Positions 23,112-28,431 of a stretch of DNA of 28,431 nt are shown one piece after another (the stretch's first letter is position 1; every line of letters begins with the position of its first letter). Source of the stretch: Bacteroidota bacterium (GTDB lineage: Bacteria; Bacteroidota; Bacteroidia; CAILMK01); the NCBI GenBank assembly GCA_013287095.1, contig JABDEJ010000021.1, forward strand, positions 1 to 28,431, given 5' to 3'. The notes under the pieces are model-generated. The model had not been told where the DNA came from, searched no databases, and saw nothing but the letters and a program-made list of their open reading frames with translations. Both the position numbers and the translations under genes were made by a program.

Positions 23112-24158
23112 TCAATTTGATGAAGTTTTGTTCTTCTGAACCTTAAACAATACCGGAATTGTATATCCAACTGTAAACTGCCAGTTGTTCAGTTTAAAAT
23201 CATCATCAACATACTGATAGTTGAAGATAAAATCAACGTCATTATAGCGGTTGTTAGCGTTTACGATTGGGCTCAATCCCAATAAATACCTGGCATTGAA
23301 AGTAAACCAACCAATACCAGCACGATAGTTAAGCCCCACACCGTATAATATACTGGTATTCTCAGGATTTCTGCGGCTGCTCGGATCCAATGAAGTGCTG
23401 TTTGTATTACCTGTAGTATTATCCGTGTTAACTATGTTGCCGCTTGCAGCTGATAGAAAATCAAAGGCAGCCCCCAACTCAACGTATGGCCTCAGTGGCG
23501 CATCGGTTTTTAGAAAATAATAGCGTGCGGAAACCGGTATATGCCAATAGGTAAGGACTTCTGAATACTGTTGTTTCCATCCTGCCACACTGTCAAAATC
23601 ATGCTCATAACGAAGGCCGGTTCTCATGGCACTTGCTGTTATGTGAAGATCTTTCCAAATCGTGTAATCTCCCTCAAAACCAAACTGGTAGCCAATAAGG
23701 GCCTGGTAGCTTGCGGCGGAGTTAGTAACAGCTTTATTAGAAGTTAGATTCACATTAGCAAAATTGGCTCCTATTTTCACACCAACCATCAGTAAAGGCG
23801 TTACGTCATATGTATTGATGATCTTGGTAAGGCTTGCCGGATCATTTAGGTATAATGGAAAAAGTTTATAATTATTATCATTATTAAGCAAGTTCTTTAC
23901 TGCCGTATCTGCTTGCTGGGGCTGATTGAGATAGATATAATCCAATGCCAAAAGACGGTAACCTTCAACCCTTTGGTCTTTATGGAAGCCCGACTTTAGG
24001 CAAGGTCTAAGCTGAGAAACCGATTTTGCAAAATCGCCCGCTTCATAGCTTTTATTAGCTTCATAAAGAGTATTTGCACAACTACTTTGAGCTTTCGCAA
24101 ATTTTGATGTTAGCAATAATAAGGGAAGTAAAAATAGTATATTGGATTTTTTCATCAT
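23112..24158 (-). CDS. TPR-like plus outer-membrane beta-barrel protein, third of a tandem
   Basis: 348 residues. Signal peptide 1-23 (MMKKSNILFLLPLLLLTSKF, then AKA). A helical TPR-like domain follows at about 25-115 with two conserved cysteines (SSCANTLYEANKSYEAGDFA, QLRPCLKSG). From about 120 to the end it is a predicted transmembrane beta-barrel (TPLLMVGVKIGANFANVNL, IPVSARYYFLKTDAPLRPYV, FTFNARYLLGLSPIVN, WQFTVGYTIPVLFKV), of the outer membrane beta-barrel superfamily common in Bacteroidota. It is the most diverged of three neighbouring paralogues and the last in their transcript. No signature for transport or assembly is visible. It extends past the TLYEANKSYEAGDF motif shared with the next gene, so common ancestry is clear. 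Confidence 0.8.
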   Translation of the reverse strand: MMKKSNILFLLPLLLLTSKFAKAQSSCANTLYEANKSYEAGDFAKSVSQLRPCLKSGFHKDQRVEGYRLLALDYIYLNQPQQADTAVKNLLNNDNNYKLFPLYLNDPASLTKIINTYDVTPLLMVGVKIGANFANVNLTSNKAVTNSAASYQALIGYQFGFEGDYTIWKDLHITASAMRTGLRYEHDFDSVAGWKQQYSEVLTYWHIPVSARYYFLKTDAPLRPYVELGAAFDFLSAASGNIVNTDNTTGNTNSTSLDPSSRRNPENTSILYGVGLNYRAGIGWFTFNARYLLGLSPIVNANNRYNDVDFIFNYQYVDDDFKLNNWQFTVGYTIPVLFKVQKNKTSSN

Positions 24159-24185
24159 ACTTGTTTAATAATTTTCACATTAATT

Positions 24186-25214
24186 TCATTTTTGCCCGAT
24201 TACCTTGAAATCAAGATTACGCACAACTCCTATTGTAATGAGGCTGTTGTTGATTTTCAGATCATCATCCAGGTAAAAATAATTGTAAATGAGACCCTGG
24301 TCCGAATAGCGTTTTGCATCGTTAACAATATTTGTCAGACCGTATGTATATCTGAAATCAACAAACAATTGCCATGCTGGATCAAATTTCCAATTAAGAC
24401 CAATGGCTCCAAGCAATCCAAAATCTGTACTGTTTCTCCGATCGTTACTGTTGACACCATTATCGGCATAACTGGATTTATTAGGTTGATAGGTAGCGCT
24501 GAAATCAGAATTTGCACTCAAAAGGAAATCTTCGTATCCTCCAAGCCTGATAAAAGGCCTTAAATTTCTTTTACCGTAAGTATATGTAACATAAAGGGGA
24601 ACGTCAAGAAAAGACAGGTGTTCATTATCAGTAATGTTAAAATCATTGGTAGAATAATTGATAGAATAATTCTTGGAAGACGCATTCAGGTCTACACCAA
24701 CCGAGAATTCCCTTGAAATACTGTATCCAAGCGAAAGGCCAAACTGAGTCCCAATCTTAGAGGAATAATTTTTGCTAAAATCATACTCATTATCCTGGTG
24801 TGTCACACTTACAAGGGTATTATTAATGCCTCCCGCACCAGCCAATCCAAAAGAGAATTTTGGGACGACGGCAATAGAATTTACCAGGTCAATAAAATCC
24901 CTTGTGTCCTGTAAAAGGTTTGGTTTATATAATGGATTCTGCTCAAGCATGTTCTCAGCTGCTTTGCGGGCATTGGCGCGATCCTTAAGTGCGAGGAATG
25001 AAAGGGCAAGAAGACGGTATCCTTTTAACTTTTGGTCTTTGTCAAAACCCAAGTTAAGGCATGGCAATAATTGTGAAACAGAATTTGCAAAATCTCCTGC
25101 TTCATAGCTTTTATTGGCCTCGTCAAGTGTATTTCCGCATGCGTTTTGACCATTTACATTTTTTGCTGTCAGCAACATCAAAACCAGTATAATAAGTAGG
25201 TTGAATTTTTTCAT
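24186..25214 (-). CDS. TPR-like plus outer-membrane beta-barrel protein, second of a tandem
   Basis: 342 residues. Signal peptide 1-22 (MKKFNLLIILVLMLLTAKNV, then NG). Helical domain with the paired cysteines (NACGNTLDEANKSYEAGDFA, LLPCLNLG) and a TPR-like unit (LLALSFLALKDRANARKAAE). The barrel begins near 115 (VVPKFSFGLAGAGGINNTLV) and ends in NSLITIGVVRNLDFKVIGQK. Loops include SDFSATYQPNKSSYADNGVN and SNDRRNSTDFGLLGAIGLNW, which are nearly the same in the upstream paralogue (25240-26280), so these two arose by the more recent duplication. Gap to the next gene is 27 bp. Function is unknown. Confidence 0.82.
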   Translation of the reverse strand: MKKFNLLIILVLMLLTAKNVNGQNACGNTLDEANKSYEAGDFANSVSQLLPCLNLGFDKDQKLKGYRLLALSFLALKDRANARKAAENMLEQNPLYKPNLLQDTRDFIDLVNSIAVVPKFSFGLAGAGGINNTLVSVTHQDNEYDFSKNYSSKIGTQFGLSLGYSISREFSVGVDLNASSKNYSINYSTNDFNITDNEHLSFLDVPLYVTYTYGKRNLRPFIRLGGYEDFLLSANSDFSATYQPNKSSYADNGVNSNDRRNSTDFGLLGAIGLNWKFDPAWQLFVDFRYTYGLTNIVNDAKRYSDQGLIYNYFYLDDDLKINNSLITIGVVRNLDFKVIGQK

Positions 25215-25239
25215 GATAAATGTTTTAACATTTTCCCAA

Positions 25240-26280
25240 TTAATTCCATTTTTGCCTTATAACCTTGTAATTAAGGTTAAGCAAAGCTCCAAAGGTGAAA
25301 AGACTGTTGCTGATTTTAAGGTCATCATCCAGGTAAAAATAATTGAAAATAAGATTCTGGTCTGAATAGCGGTTGGCATCGTTGACAATATTTGTCAGGC
25401 CATAAGCATATCTAAACTCAACGAATACCTGTAACGCAGGATTAGCCTTCCAATTAAGTCCGATGCCACCAAGCAACCCGAAATTTGTACTGTTCCTACG
25501 ATTGTTACTATTAACGCCATTATCGGAATAACTGGTTTTATCAGGCTGATACGTGGCGCTGAAATCAGAACTGGCACTCAGTAGGTAATCTCCATAAGCA
25601 CCAAGCCTTACAAAAGGCCTTATAATCCCCTTACCGTATGTATACGTAACATAAAGAGGAACTTCAAGAAAAGACAAGTGTTCATTATCTGTAATGTTGA
25701 AATCATTGGTTGAATAATTGATCGAATAGTTTTTGAAAGAAGCATTCAGTTCAGCCCCAACCGAAAGTTCTCTTGAAATATTAAATCCACCCACTATACC
25801 AAACTGAGCACCAATTTTACTCGTATAATTCTTGTTAAAATCCGAGGCGTTATATTGTTGTGTCACATCTACATAAGTATTGTTGATACCCCCAGCACCT
25901 GCAAGGCCAAGTGAGAATTTTGGGATAACGGTTATTGAATTTACCAGGTCAATAAAATCCTTAGGGTCTTTCAATAGACTTGGCACATATTGTGGATACT
26001 GTTCAAGCATGTTCTCGGCCGCGGTACGGGCGTCCTTCTGGTCGTTAAGGGCCAGGTAAGAAAGCGCAAGTATTTTATATCCCTGCCAGAGGTTTGTCCT
26101 ATCAAGACTATGCGTCACACAAGGCACCAATGCATCAATTGCCTCGCGCAGTTTGCCTTGCTCATATAGTGCAGTGGCATTTACGATTGCCCCGCCACAG
26201 TTTTCCTGTGCAGAAGCTTTAAATACAGGCATTGCCATCAAAAGGCATAACAACGCTGTAATAATGGGCTTTTTCGTCAT
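25240..26280 (-). CDS. TPR-like plus outer-membrane beta-barrel protein, first of a tandem
   Basis: 346 residues from the ATG at 26280; an upstream frame extension of 21 codons would put the signal peptide out of place. Signal peptide MTKKPIITALLCLLMAMPVF then KASA. Helical domain with cysteines in QENCGGAIVNATALYEQGKL and VPCVTHS, then YKILALSYLALNDQKDARTA. The barrel starts near IPKFSLGLAGAGGINNTYVD; loops SDFSATYQPDKTSYSDNGVN and NRRNSTNFGLLGGIGLNWKA match the middle paralogue closely. It is first in the transcript, with a good promoter about 50 bp upstream, and 25 bp from the next gene. Three similar barrels in one operon suggest subunits of one assembly or recent amplification, but nothing in the sequence decides this. 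Confidence 0.82.
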   Translation of the reverse strand: MTKKPIITALLCLLMAMPVFKASAQENCGGAIVNATALYEQGKLREAIDALVPCVTHSLDRTNLWQGYKILALSYLALNDQKDARTAAENMLEQYPQYVPSLLKDPKDFIDLVNSITVIPKFSLGLAGAGGINNTYVDVTQQYNASDFNKNYTSKIGAQFGIVGGFNISRELSVGAELNASFKNYSINYSTNDFNITDNEHLSFLEVPLYVTYTYGKGIIRPFVRLGAYGDYLLSASSDFSATYQPDKTSYSDNGVNSNNRRNSTNFGLLGGIGLNWKANPALQVFVEFRYAYGLTNIVNDANRYSDQNLIFNYFYLDDDLKISNSLFTFGALLNLNYKVIRQKWN

Positions 26281-26330
26281 GATTCTTAATGTTTTAAACT
26301 TCTTAATTACTCCCAATTGCTTTCTAATGA

Positions 26331-26361
26331 CAAAACTATACAATTAACATTACCAAACAAA
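26331..26361 (-). promoter_or_regulatory. Promoter of the three-gene beta-barrel operon
   Basis: On the minus strand TTTG (26361-26358), a 19-bp spacer, then TAGTTTTG (26338-26331). Both parts and the spacing fit the Bacteroidota -33/-7 promoter form. The transcript would begin about 45 nt before the ATG at 26280. Confidence 0.65.
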
Positions 26362-26484
26362 AATTTTTTTTGTTGGTAGTCAATGGAATAACCGCAAGTG
26401 ATTAATCTGGCCAAGAAAGGCCGAAATAGATAAACGAAGAGTGCAGCCCATTGGATTTCGTACGATAATGAACGAAGAACCTCC

Positions 26485-26513
26485 GTAGGGACAAGGCAAT
26501 CCTTTGTCCCTAC
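26485..26513. repeat. REP-like hairpin overlapping the amidohydrolase stop codon
   Basis: GTAGGGACAAGG at 26485-26496 pairs with CCTTTGTCCCTAC at 26501-26513 (one bulged T) around CAAT. It contains the stop codon of the M20 gene (26510-26512). There is no T tract, so it looks like a dispersed palindromic element that came to lie at the gene's end. Confidence 0.5.
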
Positions 26514-27709
26514 GCAAAAATCAACTCTTCCACCGCCAGCCATGCCATCAAACCCATTCCGGTTTTGAGTGCATTTTCGTCAATATTGAAAAATGGGGAA
26601 TGTACAGGGGCATTTATTCCTTTTGAATTGTTCCCTGTGCCGAGCCTGTAAAAACAGGATGGCGCATGATGGGTGTAAAATGCGAAATCTTCTGCGGTAG
26701 TGCGCAGGTCAAGATCAACCACATTTTCTGCTCCAAGATATTTTATGGCGGATGCCTGTATGTGTTTTGTCAGTGCTTCATCATTCTTAAGAAAAGGGTA
26801 CCCGGCCATAATGTTGAAATCCGCTTTGCCTCCCATGCTTTCTACCAAACCTTTGGCGAGTGTTTTCATTTTTTCGTGTGCTGAAGCACGCCATTCTTCG
26901 TCAAAGGTGCGGAAAGTGCCTTCCATTTTTACCTCGTCAGGAATAACGTTTGTGGCACCATTCGCCTGCACCTTACCGAAAGATAAAACCGTGGGTGTTG
27001 ATGGTTTCGCCCAGCGACTAACCACTTGTTGCAGCGCAACAATAAGATGTGCTGAAATTAAAACCGGATCAATATTCTGATAAGGCATGGCGCCGTGGCC
27101 GCCTTTGCCTTTCACCGTAATATATATTTCATCTGTAGATGCCATGTACAACCCGGGCCTGAATCCGGCTTTGCCGACTTCGAGTTCTGGCATTACATGC
27201 TGGCCGATAATGGCATTGGGCTTGGGTTTCAGAATTCCATCTTTAATAAGAATACTGGCTCCTCCGGGAAGTTTTTCTTCACCTGGCTGAAAGACAACTT
27301 TAATGGTCCCCTCAAATTCATCTTTTAGTTCATTGAGTATTTTAGCTGCACCCAATAAGCAGGAAGAATGCACATCATGTCCGCAGGCATGCATAACGCC
27401 CTCATTCAATGACTTATATTCCGTATCTGTTTTCTCGTGAATGGGTAAAGCATCCAGATCGGCTCGGAGCATAATGGTTTTTTTGCTGGGGTTTTTACCC
27501 TCAATAAGAGCAACAATACCGGTACCTCCAATGGTTTGAGGTTTCATGCCCCATTCGGCAAGTTTCTGAGCAACAAAAGTGCTTGTTTTAAATTCCTCAA
27601 ACGACAATTCAGGATGGGCATGAATATGGTGCCTGATGTCTTTTATTTCGCCGAAATATTCTTCGGATTTTTGTTTTATGATGTTTTCGGTTATCAAAAT
27701 TGAAGGCAA
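26510..27709 (-). CDS. M20 family metallo-amidohydrolase
   Basis: 399 residues, no signal peptide, cytoplasmic. It hydrolyses the amide of N-acyl amino acids or related compounds (hippurate hydrolase, N-acyl-L-amino acid amidohydrolase or IAA-amino-acid hydrolase relatives). Motifs: RHHIHAHPELSFEEF (26-40), LRADLDALPI (81-90), MHACGHDVHSS (106-116) with metal ligands C109 and H111, QPGEE (141-145) with the catalytic E144/E145 pair, GQHVMP (H171), and the lid domain KGKGGHGAMPYQNIDP (200-215). HSPFFNIDE near the end completes the site. The family also includes peptidoglycan-related diaminopimelate deacylases, so the natural substrate is open. The gene stands alone on the minus strand. Confidence 0.92.
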   Translation of the reverse strand: MPSILITENIIKQKSEEYFGEIKDIRHHIHAHPELSFEEFKTSTFVAQKLAEWGMKPQTIGGTGIVALIEGKNPSKKTIMLRADLDALPIHEKTDTEYKSLNEGVMHACGHDVHSSCLLGAAKILNELKDEFEGTIKVVFQPGEEKLPGGASILIKDGILKPKPNAIIGQHVMPELEVGKAGFRPGLYMASTDEIYITVKGKGGHGAMPYQNIDPVLISAHLIVALQQVVSRWAKPSTPTVLSFGKVQANGATNVIPDEVKMEGTFRTFDEEWRASAHEKMKTLAKGLVESMGGKADFNIMAGYPFLKNDEALTKHIQASAIKYLGAENVVDLDLRTTAEDFAFYTHHAPSCFYRLGTGNNSKGINAPVHSPFFNIDENALKTGMGLMAWLAVEELIFA

Positions 27710-27730
27710 TTGCCATTTATAGTTCGGAAA

Positions 27731-27870
27731 ATCTCACGCAAAGTAAGGAATAAATAGAATTAGCCAAAGCAAAAACCGCAAAGGACGCAATGGCATCGCA
27801 AAGACATAAAGTTATAAAAGCTAAATGTCTCTCTTTGCGTTCTCTGCGAAACCTCTGTGTTCTTTGCTGT
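27731..27870. repeat. CTTTGCG-rich imperfect inverted repeat
   Basis: TCTCACGCAAAG at 27733-27744 and ACCGCAAAGGACGCAA near 27776-27791 face TCTTTGCGTTCTCTGCG (27834-27850) and TGTTCTTTGC (27859-27868). The CGCAAAG/CTTTGCG arms could fold into a long imperfect hairpin between the SPOR and amidohydrolase genes. It resembles dispersed elements found in many bacterial genomes. Confidence 0.5.
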
Positions 27871-27877
27871 TAACTCC

Positions 27878-28318
27878 CTATTTCAAATCCGGTAGATTCA
27901 CCAACCCCGGAACGAGCAAAATACCTGTGTATTTCTGTTTCAATGTGTGAAACATCTGCTGCGCTTCCATCCTGCTCCTGAAATCGCCAACGCGAACTTT
28001 AAAATAAGGTGATTCATAGATCATATAAGTCCTTACTCCATAGATCATTGCAATGGCATCCTTCATTCTTTGCGCTGCATCCCTATCTGTTTCGCCATAA
28101 ACCTGGATTCTATACCCATTCATTTGTGGGCCATCATCACCCACCTGTGCCGGTTTAATATCATGCACCAATTGGGTATCAGCAATAATGTGAACTACGC
28201 CAGCTTTTTGAAATTGCAGATCATCGCAAATTTTTATTCCCTGCCCCTTTGTTGTAAATGAAGCAAAAAAAACAGAAATGAATATGAAGGCGAACTTGTA
28301 TGGCATCAGTTGAATCAT
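27878..28318 (-). CDS. SPOR-domain protein
   Basis: About 146 residues. The start is either the ATG at 28318 or the ATG at 28306; the latter (MPYKFAFIFISVFFASFTTK then GQG) gives the tidier signal peptide. The mature protein has a SPOR domain at about 70-146: YRIQVYGETDRDAAQRMKDA, YFKVRVGDFRSRMEAQQMFH, TGILLVPGLVNLPDL. SPOR domains bind denuded glycan strands of peptidoglycan, often at the division site, and are periplasmic. It starts 16 bp after the stop of secA on the same strand, so co-transcription is likely. A role in cell-wall or envelope maintenance is inferred from the domain only. Confidence 0.85.
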   Translation of the reverse strand: MIQLMPYKFAFIFISVFFASFTTKGQGIKICDDLQFQKAGVVHIIADTQLVHDIKPAQVGDDGPQMNGYRIQVYGETDRDAAQRMKDAIAMIYGVRTYMIYESPYFKVRVGDFRSRMEAQQMFHTLKQKYTGILLVPGLVNLPDLK

Positions 28319-28334
28319 CAATTATGCAGCAGAA

Positions 28335-28431
28335 CTATTCATCCTTACCATGGCAGTTTTTATACTTCTTGCCGCTGCCACATGGGCAAGGGTCATTCCT
28401 GCCGACCTTGGCATCGACTCGTACGGGTTCA
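28335..28431 (-). CDS. secA: SecA C-terminus (SEC-C zinc motif), partial
   Basis: On the minus strand the window's last 97 bases end a reading frame: [20 protein letters not shown] then [11 protein letters not shown] and a TAG at 28335-28337. The [13 protein letters not shown] pattern is the SEC-C zinc-binding motif that closes SecA, the ATPase motor of Sec translocation, where it binds SecB or ribosomes. Only 31 codons are inside the window. Some unrelated proteins also end in SEC-C, so the secA name rests on the motif at the very C-terminus and the preceding VGRNDPCPC context. Confidence 0.8.
   Translation of the reverse strand, partial: EPVRVDAKVGRNDPCPCGSGKKYKNCHGKDE

Noticed and set aside
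26307..26543. 78-residue minus-strand frame between the barrel operon and the M20 gene
   Set aside because: It runs over the operon promoter and the REP-like palindrome and has no features of a protein gene.
1..28431. tRNA, rRNA, riboswitch or insertion sequence
   Set aside because: No cloverleaf, conserved rRNA or riboswitch core, transposase or terminal inverted repeats with target duplication were seen by eye; a covariance-model search would be needed to exclude small RNAs.

Overview
The window reads as a piece of a Bacteroidota chromosome, probably from the Chitinophagales/Sphingobacteriales side. The evidence is moderate-to-low GC, TAnnTTTG-type -7 elements, a type IX secretion (T9SS) C-terminal sorting domain, a Bacteroidota-type tail-collar secreted protein, a TPR/HisKA_2 kinase with a LytTR regulator, tandem outer-membrane barrel proteins, and short AT-rich repeats in the gaps. 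Most genes are housekeeping. No rRNA, tRNA, CRISPR array, transposase or prophage was seen.

Layout. 1-1131: two pieces of an M1 aminopeptidase gene facing each other across an inverted junction at about 112-120, either an assembly/amplification chimera or a real inversion. 1498-2061: lipoprotein. 2164-3278: a PerR-like regulator with a perfect 10-1-10 palindrome in front of it, then a 2-Cys peroxiredoxin, together a peroxide-response operon. 3431-4868 (minus): malate dehydrogenase, then a retropepsin-like protein whose start codon abuts a long hairpin. 5224-5499: small acidic orphan. 5572-8870: haem operon hemE-hemH-hemY, with order and HemH sequence like the Bacillus hemEHY set. 8878-9480 (minus): lipoprotein.

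9736-14725 (minus) is the most unusual part. A secreted tail-collar protein is followed 10 bp later by a 1354-residue T9SS protein with a beta-rich N-terminus, two long helical stretches around a hydrophobic segment, and a sorting domain. I see no confident family for the large protein. Its plan resembles that of helical pore-forming toxins, but this is inference. Next come a TPR sensor histidine kinase and LytTR response regulator pair (14862-17596, minus), a class I aminotransferase and a heptose-7-phosphate kinase (17869-20159), and a VWA protein with a MoxR-like AAA+ ATPase (20383-23046).

23112-26280 (minus) is a tandem of three paralogous TPR-plus-beta-barrel proteins behind a good Bacteroidota promoter. 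The end carries an M20 amidohydrolase, a SPOR-domain protein and the last 31 codons of secA (SEC-C zinc motif), all minus strand.

At least four short tandem-repeat types (14-16 bp units) and several REP-like hairpins sit in the gaps. One repeat type runs into the 3' end of the heptose kinase gene.
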